This document shows, piece after piece, positions 44,124 to 52,391 of a DNA stretch of 64,000 nt. Position 1 is the first letter of the stretch. The number at the start of each line of letters is the position of its first letter. The stretch is from Methylotenera_A sp046594915 (GTDB taxonomy: Bacteria > Pseudomonadota > Gammaproteobacteria > Burkholderiales > Methylophilaceae). Both the position numbers and the translations under genes were made by a program. The notes under the pieces were generated by a model. The model was given only the letters and a program-made list of their open reading frames with translations, ran no database searches and was not told the origin of the DNA. The stretch is from assembly GCA_046594915.1 (NCBI GenBank), contig JBKJRC010000012.1, positions 1 to 64,000 on the forward strand. The letters are read 5' to 3'.

Positions 44124-44407
44124 AATAGTCTGCAGTTGTTTAATTTATAAGGCTATTTTAACAAATTAATGCGGCAAATTTTATTTATTACATGTAAAGA
44201 GTTTTGAATTGATTAGTTCAAACTTGCCTGCTAGTGTTCTTATTTATTGGTAAATTTGTACTTCTCATCTCACGTCTGAGCATTAAATGTAGAGTTTAAA
44301 AATTAAGTACGAAACAAAATTTAAAATTATTAGTGTATTGAATAAATACACAGAGGAATTAAATAGCATATTAATTAGTGAATCAATTAAAAGGCAGGCT
44401 TGCGACC
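44124..44407. other. A+T-rich gap before the orphan gene
   Basis: No clear gene, tRNA or terminator is visible. The stretch is much richer in A+T than the core genes and blends into the orphan gene that follows, so the boundary of the foreign-looking segment is probably near 44160. A GAGGA (44352-44356) has no start codon at a suitable distance. Confidence 0.5.
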
Positions 44408-45223
44408 ATGAATTTAAAAAAGAAATTATACAAATGGGCACTATTAAATATAGTAAAAAAATTAGCGCCAGAGAGTTTTTCATTAAGCTCAGATGAGGCT
44501 AAGAATAATAATTTTTATTGGATTAATATTTGTGACGGAAATTTGCCAATTGCAAATTTAGTAAAATATGAGAATGATAGATGTACATTCGTAAAATTTC
44601 GTGAAGGCAACGAAGATTTAACATTTATTGAGTACACTTTAAACCAAGTAATTGAAAGTAAAGTCGTTATCCATCATTTTTATGGATACGCTCATGTAAA
44701 ATTTGATTCGTTTTATGATTTTTTGTGGAGGAAATTTTTTCCAATTTTATATATTAAGTTGAAAGTTAAATCTCATTTAGATTCGGCAACTCAAATATTA
44801 TTTAATAGAAAAAGTATCAAAGTAAAAAAACGATATGAGTATTTGAAACATTTAGTAGAAACTTACGGAATTCCAAATAAAGAATTTAGTGAAATTGAAT
44901 TTATAAACAGTTTGTATACGTTTCGAATTTTTTCACATCCAAATTATGAAGTTGAATCAAGGAGATTAATCAGCATTTTGGAAAGCTTTATTGATACACA
45001 AGAATTAAGAAAAATAAATCATCATTATCAAATCACTGGATTTGCGTTTAAAGCTCTTTCTGACTTCGAAATAGAGCAGAGAAAGCACAAAGAACTTACC
45101 TCAACACAAGGAAAACTTGTTTTGTTAACTTTTATTTTAGCTTTAGTGGCGCTAGTTCAGTCAGAAATTATAAGAGTTCCTACATTATTAGATTTCACAA
45201 ATACACACGAAACAGCAAAATAA
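44408..45223 (+). CDS. orphan hypothetical protein, A+T-rich, one C-terminal membrane segment
   Basis: I do not recognise this protein (271 residues from the ATG at 44408; a GTG at 44378 would add 10). It is rich in Lys, Ile, Phe, Tyr and Asn. Charged helical stretches dominate (KVKKRYEYLKHLVETYG, EVESRRLISILESF), and a single membrane helix lies near the end (LVLLTFILALVALVQ). Base composition and codons differ sharply from both neighbours, which points to transfer. It ends just before a strong two-way terminator. A membrane-tethered role is all that can be said. Confidence 0.65.
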   Translation: MNLKKKLYKWALLNIVKKLAPESFSLSSDEAKNNNFYWINICDGNLPIANLVKYENDRCTFVKFREGNEDLTFIEYTLNQVIESKVVIHHFYGYAHVKFDSFYDFLWRKFFPILYIKLKVKSHLDSATQILFNRKSIKVKKRYEYLKHLVETYGIPNKEFSEIEFINSLYTFRIFSHPNYEVESRRLISILESFIDTQELRKINHHYQITGFAFKALSDFEIEQRKHKELTSTQGKLVLLTFILALVALVQSEIIRVPTLLDFTNTHETAK

Positions 45224-45248
45224 TTTGTTTAGCTTTTTGGAATCCAAA

Positions 45249-45286
45249 TAAATAAAAAAGCCAGCATACGCTGGCTTTTTTATTTA
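45249..45286. terminator. bidirectional terminator between the orphan gene and thiC
   Basis: A perfect 17-bp stem at 45249-45265 and 45270-45286: an A+T-rich outer part and a GCCAGC/GCTGGC core around the 4-nt loop ATAC. Runs of A and T on each side make it work on both strands. Confidence 0.95.
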
Positions 45287-45315
45287 GAAATGACTTTAGT
45301 TAACACAAAAAATGA

Positions 45316-47211
45316 CTAAACTTTTTGATAAACCTCAGAGCCTTTTTTCACAAACTCAATCGACTTCTCTTGCATGCCTTGTTTCAGCGCTTCTTCTTCT
45401 GAGATATTCAAAGTGGCTGCGTAGTCACGTACATCTTGCGTAATTTTCATACTGCAGAAATGTGGGCCGCACATTGAGCAGAAATGCGCTTGTTTTGCGC
45501 CTTCTTGCGGCAATGTTTCGTCGTGAAATTCCTTGGCTTTTTCAGGATCAAGACCCAAATTAAATTGATCATCCCAACGGAATTCGAAACGCGCTTTTGA
45601 TAACGCGTTGTCACGAATCTGCGCGCCCGGATGGCCTTTTGCCAAATCAGCAGCATGTGCCGCGATTTTGTAGGTGATGATGCCAACGCGCACATCTTCT
45701 TTATCTGGCAAGCCTAAATGTTCTTTTGGCGTCACGTAGCAAAGCATTGCACAGCCGTACCAGCCAATCATTGCCGCGCCAATGCCAGAAGTAATATGAT
45801 CATAACCTGGCGCGATATCCGTGGTTAATGGGCCTAATGTGTAGAAAGGCGCTTCGCCGCAATGCTCTAATTGCAGCTCCATATTTTCTTTAATTAAATG
45901 CATCGGCACATGACCTGGGCCTTCAATCATGCATTGCACGTCATGTTTCCAGGCGATTTGCGTTAACTCGCCTAGTGTTTTCAATTCAGCAAATTGCGCT
46001 TCATCGTTTGCATCGTAGATGGAACCTGGGCGTAAGCCATCGCCTAATGAGAAGCTCACGTCGTAAGCTTTCATGATTTCGCAGATGTCTTCAAAATGCT
46101 CATACAAGAAAGATTCTTTATGATGCGCTAAACACCATTTCGCCATAATCGAACCACCGCGTGACACGATACCGGTCATGCGTTTTGCGGTCATTGGAAT
46201 GTAGGCTAAACGTACACCTGCATGAATGGTAAAGTAATCCACACCTTGTTCTGCTTGCTCAATCAGCGTATCGCGGAAGATTTCCCAGGTTAAATCTTCG
46301 GCTTTGCCGTTCACTTTTTCCAGCGCTTGGTAAATTGGCACCGTGCCAATTGGCACGGGAGAGTTGCGGATAATCCACTCGCGCGTTTCATGGATGTTCT
46401 TACCAGTGGATAAATCCATCACAGTATCGCCACCCCAACGCGTGCCCCACACCATTTTTTCCACCTCTTCTGAAATAGAAGAGCCAAGCGCAGAGTTACC
46501 AATGTTGGCGTTAATCTTAACCAAGAAATTACGGCCAATAATCATTGGCTCGATTTCTGGATGGTTAATGTTTAGCGGGATAATTGCGCGGCCTAATGCA
46601 ACTTCGGAACGCACAAATTCTGGCGTGATAACTTTTGGAATACTCGCACCGAAATCGTGACCTTTATGCTGTTTCTGTAGCAAATCACTCATGTTCTCGC
46701 GGCGCTGATTTTCGCGAATCGCAATATATTCCATCTCCGGCGTAATAATACCTTTACGTGCGTAATGCATTTGGCTAACGTTTGCGCCCGCTTTTGCGCG
46801 GCGCGGTAAACGCGTTAAGTTAAAACGCATTTCGCTCAATTCTGGGTCAGTTTTACGTTCTTGACCAAAAGCTGAACTTGGGCCATCTAATTGTTCCGTA
46901 TCGTGACGCTCTTCAATCCAACCGGCGCGTAAAGCTGGCAAACCGTTACGAATATCTACGTTGACATTTGGGTCGGTATACACGCCAGAAGTATCGTACA
47001 CCATCACCGGTGGATTTTTTTCTGCGCCAAACATAGATGGCGTATCACTCAGTGAAATTTCGCGGAAAGGTACTTGAATATCAGGGCGTGAACCTTGAAT
47101 ATAAACCTTGCGCGAATTGGCGAAAGATTTTTTAGTGTCTGGGTCGATTTCGGCAGTTTCGCCCGAAAATTTGGCTAGATTTTTATGCAGATTTTTATCG
47201 GTGGCGTTCAT
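45316..47211 (-). CDS. thiC: phosphomethylpyrimidine synthase
   Basis: A radical-SAM enzyme that rearranges aminoimidazole ribotide to HMP phosphate, the pyrimidine of thiamine. The 631-residue protein is complete, with the N-terminal domain, the TIM barrel (VDYFTIHAGVRLAYIP, SRGGSIMAKWCLAHHKE, IEGPGHVPMHL) and the C-terminal cluster motif C-x2-C-x4-C in CSMCGPHFCSMK. The Shine-Dalgarno AGGA lies 7 nt upstream of the ATG within TAGGAAAGC. A TPP riboswitch and three hairpins precede it. thiD and thiE lie at 16361-17849. Confidence 0.97.
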   Translation of the reverse strand: MNATDKNLHKNLAKFSGETAEIDPDTKKSFANSRKVYIQGSRPDIQVPFREISLSDTPSMFGAEKNPPVMVYDTSGVYTDPNVNVDIRNGLPALRAGWIEERHDTEQLDGPSSAFGQERKTDPELSEMRFNLTRLPRRAKAGANVSQMHYARKGIITPEMEYIAIRENQRRENMSDLLQKQHKGHDFGASIPKVITPEFVRSEVALGRAIIPLNINHPEIEPMIIGRNFLVKINANIGNSALGSSISEEVEKMVWGTRWGGDTVMDLSTGKNIHETREWIIRNSPVPIGTVPIYQALEKVNGKAEDLTWEIFRDTLIEQAEQGVDYFTIHAGVRLAYIPMTAKRMTGIVSRGGSIMAKWCLAHHKESFLYEHFEDICEIMKAYDVSFSLGDGLRPGSIYDANDEAQFAELKTLGELTQIAWKHDVQCMIEGPGHVPMHLIKENMELQLEHCGEAPFYTLGPLTTDIAPGYDHITSGIGAAMIGWYGCAMLCYVTPKEHLGLPDKEDVRVGIITYKIAAHAADLAKGHPGAQIRDNALSKARFEFRWDDQFNLGLDPEKAKEFHDETLPQEGAKQAHFCSMCGPHFCSMKITQDVRDYAATLNISEEEALKQGMQEKSIEFVKKGSEVYQKV

Positions 47212-47273
47212 GGAGCTTTCCTATTCATTTAAGCAAGCGCAAAAGTAAGTATTACTTTGTTGGGTTTTTAATT

Positions 47274-47382
47274 GGCAGGAAAGCGTCTTGATGCTTTGCC
47301 CACTGTAATTTTGCGGGAAAGCCTGTAAAGCTGCTTTCCCCGTATTAAATTGGTAGGAAAGCCACTAAAGCTGCTTTCCTAC
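47274..47382 (-). repeat. three related hairpins in the thiC leader
   Basis: Three near-copies of a hairpin with GCTTTCC / GGAAAGC arms lie between the TPP aptamer and thiC. They are 47353-47362 with 47373-47382 (perfect 10 bp), 47315-47322 with 47333-47340 (8 bp), and 47274-47284 with 47293-47300 (imperfect). The GGAAAGC core recurs at 38- and 40-bp intervals on the plus strand. On the message each 3' arm, GCUUUCC, is complementary to the thiC ribosome site UAGGAAAGC (47215-47223). Confidence 0.85.
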
Positions 47383-47456
47383 GGCGGCATTACCCGCATC
47401 AGGTTCAAAGGGTGATTCTCACTGATTTAATAATTAAAAAACCAGACCCCTAGCAA
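47376..47456 (-). ncRNA. TPP riboswitch (THI box) of thiC
   Basis: On the minus strand the aptamer reads from GCTAGGGGTC through CAGTGAGAATCACCC to the conserved TTTGAACCTGATGCGGGTAATGCC and ends CCGTAGGA. These are the signature blocks of the TPP aptamer; the usual CUGAGA core is present as GUGAGA. It senses thiamine pyrophosphate and lies 165 nt before the thiC start. The 3' strand of its closing helix overlaps the 5' arm of the first hairpin in the leader. Confidence 0.9.
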
Positions 47457-47611
47457 TGGTTGAAATGTACGTTAAATTGCTTAAAAAGGCAAGAAATGCA
47501 TTTTAAATAGATTAACCTACTCGATTGTTTGGCAATAATTTTTTAGGTTTTTTTTGCAAAAAATGTTATAAATATATTTGGGTTCAACATCAATATAATG
47601 CAGGTCTAATC

Positions 47612-47752
47612 ATGGTACTTATTGCACTTTACTACGCGCTAGCCATTGGCGTACTTACACTACATTTTACCGGTCATTTGGAGCGCTGGAATATGGAATG
47701 GCTCGTATTTGTATTTGCAGTGACGGTGTTTCCTGCGGTGCTTTACCTATAA
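47612..47752 (+). CDS. very small membrane protein
   Basis: A 46-residue protein with two hydrophobic helices, MVLIALYYALAIGVLTLHF and WLVFVFAVTVFPAVLYL, joined by a charged turn (HLERWNME). AGG lies 7 nt before the ATG and a good terminator follows. The longer in-frame start at 47525 looks non-coding. It is too small to assign; it could be a helper subunit or a stress-type small membrane protein. Confidence 0.5.
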   Translation: MVLIALYYALAIGVLTLHFTGHLERWNMEWLVFVFAVTVFPAVLYL

Positions 47753-47801
47753 TTATTTTAGCCAAATAAGTGGTTAACTATTTAACCTGATCTAAATACT
47801 T

Positions 47802-47829
47802 AACGGCGCTACATGCGCCGTTTATTTTT
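47802..47829 (+). terminator. rho-independent terminator before pcm
   Basis: AACGGCGC (47802-47809) pairs with GCGCCGTT (47815-47822) around a 5-nt loop and is followed by TATTTTT. It closes the small membrane protein gene. Confidence 0.8.
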
Positions 47830-47968
47830 GGCGTTGCTTAACGCACCATTAGGATGAATCAAGGTCACAACTGCATTGCTGTTTTTAGCCGCATTTTTTA
47901 GGACTAAAGTACCTGAAACGCGCTAAACAGTTCAGTTATAATGCAATTAAATTAACGAAAGCTTTGAC

Positions 47969-48673
47969 ATGATACAAACAGCACCTATTTACACAGCAAA
48001 TGAAGTTGCCGAATTTGATACGCAACGCGAAATCGCGAGATTTAACATGATAGAACAGCAAGTGCGCACATGGGAAGTGTTAGACCCCGTCGTGCTGGCT
48101 CTGCTGAATGATATACCGCGCGAGCATTTTGTGCCAACAGAGTATCTTGGATTGGCTTTTGCGGATATTGAAATACCGATAGGTGCAGGGCAAACGATGT
48201 TAAGCCCTAAGCTAGAAGGCCGTATTTTGCAGGCGTTAAGCGTACAAAAAAATCATCATGTGTTGCATGTAGGCACAGGTAGCGGCTACATGACAGCGCT
48301 TTTGGCCAGTTTGGCGAAGCAGGTAATTTCTATCGAGATTAATGCAGGAATCAGCGCAAAAGCTGCCAAAAACTTAACACAACAAAACATTCAAAATGTT
48401 AGTTTATTGATGGCAGACGGCGCATTAGGCATGCCCGACCAAGCCCCGTTTGATGTGATTGTTTATACCGGCTCCTCGCCTGTAGAACCTGCTGGCGTGC
48501 GTCAGCAGCTAGCGATTGGCGGCGCGCTTTTTATCGTTTTAGGGACAGGCCCAGCCATGCAGGCAACCTTGATTCAGCGATTATCCGAGTCAGGGTTTAA
48601 ACAGGATGTGCTGTTTGAAACCTGTATTCCTGAATTAGTTAATGCGCCGCAAGCTGTTAGTTTTCAATTTTAA
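47969..48673 (+). CDS. pcm: protein-L-isoaspartate O-methyltransferase family protein
   Basis: A SAM-dependent methyltransferase of the PIMT group, which starts repair of damaged aspartyl residues. The 234-residue protein has NMIEQQVRTWEVLD at the N-terminus, the substrate/SAM region GAGQTMLSPKLEGRILQAL, motif I VLHVGTGSGYMTALLA and the post-I acidic strand VISIEIN. The usual first motif TDRALF is not seen, and the SAM motif reads VGTGSGY, both features of the diverged PIMT-like proteins found next to tolC in beta-proteobacteria, so activity on isoaspartate is not assured. The tolC-like gene follows by 18 bp. Confidence 0.85.
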   Translation: MIQTAPIYTANEVAEFDTQREIARFNMIEQQVRTWEVLDPVVLALLNDIPREHFVPTEYLGLAFADIEIPIGAGQTMLSPKLEGRILQALSVQKNHHVLHVGTGSGYMTALLASLAKQVISIEINAGISAKAAKNLTQQNIQNVSLLMADGALGMPDQAPFDVIVYTGSSPVEPAGVRQQLAIGGALFIVLGTGPAMQATLIQRLSESGFKQDVLFETCIPELVNAPQAVSFQF

Positions 48674-48691
48674 AATGCCACTTATTTTAAA

Positions 48692-50095
48692 ATGCCAGTT
48701 AATTTAAATATGCCACTTAAAATGCTAATATTTCGTTTGTTTTTGCTAAGTATGCTTGTACCGGCCAGCCTGCAAGCGCAAGAAAAAACTCTAAGTTTAT
48801 TAGATATTTATCATCAGGCTTTGGCACGCGATCCTGTGTTGGCCTCTGCTTTAAGTGCAAACCAGGCGGCGCAAGAAATCATTGAGCAAGGCAAAGCTTT
48901 ATATCGGCCAACTGTTAATTTTGTCGCTGGTGCCAATACCAACAATCAAGATTTTGCGTTTACAGGTACTTCGAGGCCAAGTCCGACCAATCCTTTAATT
49001 ACTTTCCAAAATCAACAGAGTGGTGTGGAAAAATTTGAGCAACGCAGTTTTGGCATACAAGCGCGGCAGCCTATATTTCGTAAGCAAAACTGGGTGCAGA
49101 TGGAGCAAACTGAAACGCAAGTTAGCCAAGCCAATAAACAGCTTTTGTTAACTCAGCAGAATTTAATATTGCGTACGACAGAAGCTTATTTTAACGTGCT
49201 ACTTGCGCAGGACAGAATAGACCTCATCAGCGCACAAAAAGTAGCGATTATCAGCCAACTGGAACAAGCCAATGCTAACTTTGAAGTAGGCACGGCTACC
49301 ATCACAGATGTAAACGAGGCGCAGGCGCGTTACGATTTGATTTTAGCGCAAGAAATTGCGGCGATAAATGAGTATGCAATAGCCAAGCACACGGTTGAGG
49401 CGATTACAGGCGAGCTACCAGAAAAATTGGCAACAGTCAGAGCAGATATTCGGGTAAATCATCTGACAAAAAATATGAAAGAGTGGCAGCAACTCGCCAG
49501 TATTAACAATCTCAATATTCTAATTCAGCAAGATGCGCTACAGCTGGCCGAGCAAGCGATGGATTTTGCAAAGGCAGGTCATTTGCCAACTCTGGACGCA
49601 GTGGCCAATTACAGCGATAACTACGCTAACGGGGGTATCAACACCGAAAATAGTCGATTCAAAAATGCAGTATTGGGAATTGAATTACAAATTCCGCTAT
49701 ACCAAGGTGGCGTGATAAGCTCGCGTGCTAGGCAGGCGGGGTTAAACAAACAAAAAGCGCAGGATGACGTTGAAATCGCGCGGCGTCAAGCCGATTTAGA
49801 AACGCAACGCGCTTTTTTAAACTTAAGCACTAGCATCGCGCAAATTAAGGCGCTGGAACAAGCGTTAATCAGCAGTCAAAGCCAGTTAGATTCAACCAAG
49901 CTTGGCTACGAAGTGGGCGTGCGTATCAGCGTAGATGTATTAAATGCACAACAGCAATTGTTTGCTGCCAAGCGCGATTTATTGCAAGCGCGCTACAATT
50001 ATCTGGTGAACATTATCCGCTTAAAGTCGGCGACAGGCCTGGTGGCTGAGGCTGATTTACAAGACATTAATCAACAATTGGTATTGGCTAAATAA
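48692..50095 (+). CDS. TolC family outer-membrane channel
   Basis: The outer-membrane exit duct of a type I secretion or drug efflux pump. The 467-residue protein has a signal peptide (MLIFRLFLLSMLVPASLQAQ) and two repeats of the OEP fold: LLDIYHQALARDPVLASALSANQAAQE, and later the QLPLYQGGVISSRARQA-like segment (LQIPLYQGGVISSRARQAG). Long helical runs end in SVDVLNAQQQLFAAKRDLLQARYNYL. An ATG at 48710 just before the signal core is an alternative start. No pump genes are adjacent, as for E. coli tolC. Confidence 0.92.
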   Translation: MPVNLNMPLKMLIFRLFLLSMLVPASLQAQEKTLSLLDIYHQALARDPVLASALSANQAAQEIIEQGKALYRPTVNFVAGANTNNQDFAFTGTSRPSPTNPLITFQNQQSGVEKFEQRSFGIQARQPIFRKQNWVQMEQTETQVSQANKQLLLTQQNLILRTTEAYFNVLLAQDRIDLISAQKVAIISQLEQANANFEVGTATITDVNEAQARYDLILAQEIAAINEYAIAKHTVEAITGELPEKLATVRADIRVNHLTKNMKEWQQLASINNLNILIQQDALQLAEQAMDFAKAGHLPTLDAVANYSDNYANGGINTENSRFKNAVLGIELQIPLYQGGVISSRARQAGLNKQKAQDDVEIARRQADLETQRAFLNLSTSIAQIKALEQALISSQSQLDSTKLGYEVGVRISVDVLNAQQQLFAAKRDLLQARYNYLVNIIRLKSATGLVAEADLQDINQQLVLAK

Positions 50096-50096
50096 T

Positions 50097-50690
50097 ATGC
50101 ACCATTTGACCGCAAGCGCGAATGCTAACTTAAGCCAGCTAATCATTATCGACATGCAAATTAAACTGGCAAACGTGATGCCGCAAGATACCATGCAACT
50201 AGTGAGCAAAAATTGTAGCGCACTGGCGCAAGCGGCCAGTTTTTTGGGCGTGCCTATTATTGTGACTGAGCAATATCCGCAAGGCTTGGGCGATACACTG
50301 CCAGAAATTAAACAATCTGCACCAACCTTAAAACCTATCGTAAAAACGGTTTTTTCAGCTTTAGGTGAGCCTAAATTTAATCAGCAATTGCACCGCGATC
50401 AATCGCAAATCGTGCTGACCGGCATGGAAGCGCATATTTGTGTTTTGCAAACGGCACTTGCTTTAACTGCGCTTACTACTGGAGCCACTTGTGCTGACAA
50501 TAAACCAGCCAAGCAAGTTTTTGTGGTGGAAGATGCCATCATTTCGCGTAGCGCAAACAACAAAGCCAACGCTATCGCACGTATGCGTGACGCGGGTTGC
50601 ATCATCACTAATACAGAATCTGTGCTATTTGAGTGGTTAAGTAACGCGAATCATCCATTATTTAAAGAAATTTCTAAGCTTATTCGTTAA
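50097..50690 (+). CDS. isochorismatase-like hydrolase (YcaC-type)
   Basis: A 197-residue cysteine hydrolase. The catalytic triad is Asp in LIIIDMQIKLA, Lys in VKTVFSALG and Cys in GMEAHICVLQTAL, which follows the cis-peptide region typical of this fold. The sequence resembles YcaC-like members of unknown substrate. It starts 1 bp after the tolC-like stop, so pcm, the channel gene and this gene form one operon. It converges with waaA. Confidence 0.88.
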   Translation: MHHLTASANANLSQLIIIDMQIKLANVMPQDTMQLVSKNCSALAQAASFLGVPIIVTEQYPQGLGDTLPEIKQSAPTLKPIVKTVFSALGEPKFNQQLHRDQSQIVLTGMEAHICVLQTALALTALTTGATCADNKPAKQVFVVEDAIISRSANNKANAIARMRDAGCIITNTESVLFEWLSNANHPLFKEISKLIR

Positions 50691-50768
50691 CTGCCGCTTT
50701 TAAATCGTGTCAAGCAGGTCAACTAGCAATGTATTTAAACTGACACTTACAAATTTAACTTTGCAAAT

Positions 50769-52019
50769 TTAACGTTTTAAATAATGGGCGATAAGCTGCA
50801 TTATTCTGATCGTTGCACCAGTTGATGCTTCGCTAAATCGCAAGCTGGCTTGCTGCATTTTGACTCTTTTTTCGGGATCATCACGCAAATATTGTATCTT
50901 TTCGCGCAAAATTGCAACATTGCTCACTTGAATCGCTGCACCCGCGCGCACGGCGTTTTTGCTGGCTTCAGCGAAATTATAGGTATATCGACCGATCAAA
51001 ATCGGTTTGCCCATGGTTGCGGCTTCAATCAAATTTTGTCCGCCAAATTTCAGTAAGCTGCCGCCAACAAAAGTGAAGTCACAAGCGGCATAATAGCTAA
51101 ATAATTCGCCCATGCTATCGCCCAAAACTACTTGCACGTTTTTATCGATAGGGACATTTAGCTGGCTACGAATCACATAATTGATGCCTGCGTTTATCAT
51201 TAGATTTTCTACCTCGTCAAAGCGTTGTGGATGGCGCGGCACAATCACTGTTAGCACGTCTAATGTCTTAATTGCTTCTAGTATTAAGGCTTCTTCGCCT
51301 TCGCGCGTGCTGGCGGCTAAAAAAATTATGCGTTCGTTTCCCAGTAACTGACGTAGTTTTAAACCTTGTTCAGTCGCATCGGCTGGTGGCTTTACGTCAA
51401 ATTTTAAATTGCCCGAAACCTTTATGTTGTGCGCGCCCAGCCTTTGCAATCGCGCTGCATCATCCGTTGTTTGCGCTGCAATCACGCTCAAACTTTGCAA
51501 GCCTTGTTTAACCAAGTTGCCTAATTTGCCATAGCCTTTGGCGGATTTTTCTGAAAGGCGTGCGTTCAATAAAAGCAAAGGAATCGCACTTTTTTTGCAG
51601 GCCGCAATCAAATTAAACCAAAGCTCAGTTTCCATTAATAAGCCAATTTTGGGTTGAAAGTGCTGTAAAAAACGCTGTACCGCAAACGGCACATCGTACG
51701 GCAAATAAACGCGCTGTACATCCTCGCCAAATAATTGCTCGCTGGTTTCTCGCCCAGTCGGTGTGGTGTGCGTGAGTAAAATTTGATAATTGGGATATTG
51801 CGTTTGTAACGCTTTAATAAGTGGTTCTGCCGCTCTGGTTTCGCCCACCGAAACGCAATGTAACCAAATAACAGGTTTAGTAGGTTTTAATTGATAAAAG
51901 CCAAATCGCTCAGGCCAGTGTTGCCGATAAGCGGGCTGTTTAATGCCGCGCCACCATAATTTAAATGGCACAAAAAGCAGCACCATAGACAACAATATGG
52001 AATATAAAAAACGGTTCAT
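50769..52019 (-). CDS. waaA: Kdo transferase
   Basis: Adds Kdo to lipid A precursor at the inner membrane. The protein (416 residues from the ATG at 52019; a GTG at 52034 adds five) has an N-terminal membrane anchor (FLYSILLSMVLLFVPFKLWW) and the glycosyltransferase N domain with WLHCVSVGETRAAEPLI. It continues with TTPTGRETSEQLF, the LLMETELWFNLI segment, and the GT-B nucleotide site (FVGGSLLKFGGQNLIEAA). Complete. It is convergent with the hydrolase gene and divergent from nrdJa. Confidence 0.95.
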   Translation of the reverse strand: MNRFLYSILLSMVLLFVPFKLWWRGIKQPAYRQHWPERFGFYQLKPTKPVIWLHCVSVGETRAAEPLIKALQTQYPNYQILLTHTTPTGRETSEQLFGEDVQRVYLPYDVPFAVQRFLQHFQPKIGLLMETELWFNLIAACKKSAIPLLLLNARLSEKSAKGYGKLGNLVKQGLQSLSVIAAQTTDDAARLQRLGAHNIKVSGNLKFDVKPPADATEQGLKLRQLLGNERIIFLAASTREGEEALILEAIKTLDVLTVIVPRHPQRFDEVENLMINAGINYVIRSQLNVPIDKNVQVVLGDSMGELFSYYAACDFTFVGGSLLKFGGQNLIEAATMGKPILIGRYTYNFAEASKNAVRAGAAIQVSNVAILREKIQYLRDDPEKRVKMQQASLRFSEASTGATIRIMQLIAHYLKR

Positions 52020-52217
52020 ACTGTATTTTCTCACAATTTAACTGCCATGTTGTTTGACTTTATTTAAGCACGCACAGGTCAGCTTTTTATGCGACCTATT
52101 TATTTTTTTAATTTTACAATTTGGTCAGTGTCCGCCAACCTTAACCCAATGCAAATACTGGCCTCATTTGTGCAAAAAGCGCACCAAAATACGGTATAAA
52201 TTAGGTAAAAACTAGGG

Positions 52218-52271
52218 TTGACGAACACAAAATAAAGGCTTAAATTGCATTTAATGCACAATATATTGTGT
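52218..52271 (+). promoter_or_regulatory. nrdJ promoter with two NrdR boxes
   Basis: The -35 is TTGACG (52218-52223), the spacer is 17 bp and the -10 is TAAATT (52241-52246). Box 2 (52256-52271) contains the perfect palindrome CACAATATATTGTG. Box 1 (52225-52240) starts ACACAAAA and has a weak right half. The box centres are 31 bp apart, the spacing known for NrdR repressor pairs. Box 1 fills the -35/-10 spacer. The rest of the 52020-52391 gap is A+T-rich, with no cobalamin riboswitch that I can recognise. Confidence 0.8.
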
Positions 52272-52391
52272 TTAAGCAGAATATTTTTCATTAAAAATTT
52301 GTAAAAATAAGCGCTTAATTAATCAAATCAAAGAGTTAAGTAAACTCACTAAAAATGTAGCAATTCAGGTTAAAAAATTAAGGGGTAAACC

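Noticed and set aside
44283..44483. Hydrophobic 66-residue minus-strand frame
   Set aside because: It lies in A+T-rich DNA that gives Leu/Ile/Phe-rich frames by chance and overlaps the orphan gene; there is no ribosome site.
47525..47611. Longer start for the tiny membrane protein
   Set aside because: The added 29 residues lack coding character and a ribosome site; the ATG at 47612 has AGG at a proper distance.
48661..48730. Repeated ATGCCACTTA / ATGCCAGTTA motifs at the tolC start
   Set aside because: Three short similar pieces around the start codons look like chance or minor slippage; they do not form a hairpin or known site.
52020..52391. Cobalamin riboswitch before the B12-dependent reductase
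   Set aside because: I looked for the B12-box core and did not find it; the region is explained by the promoter and NrdR boxes.
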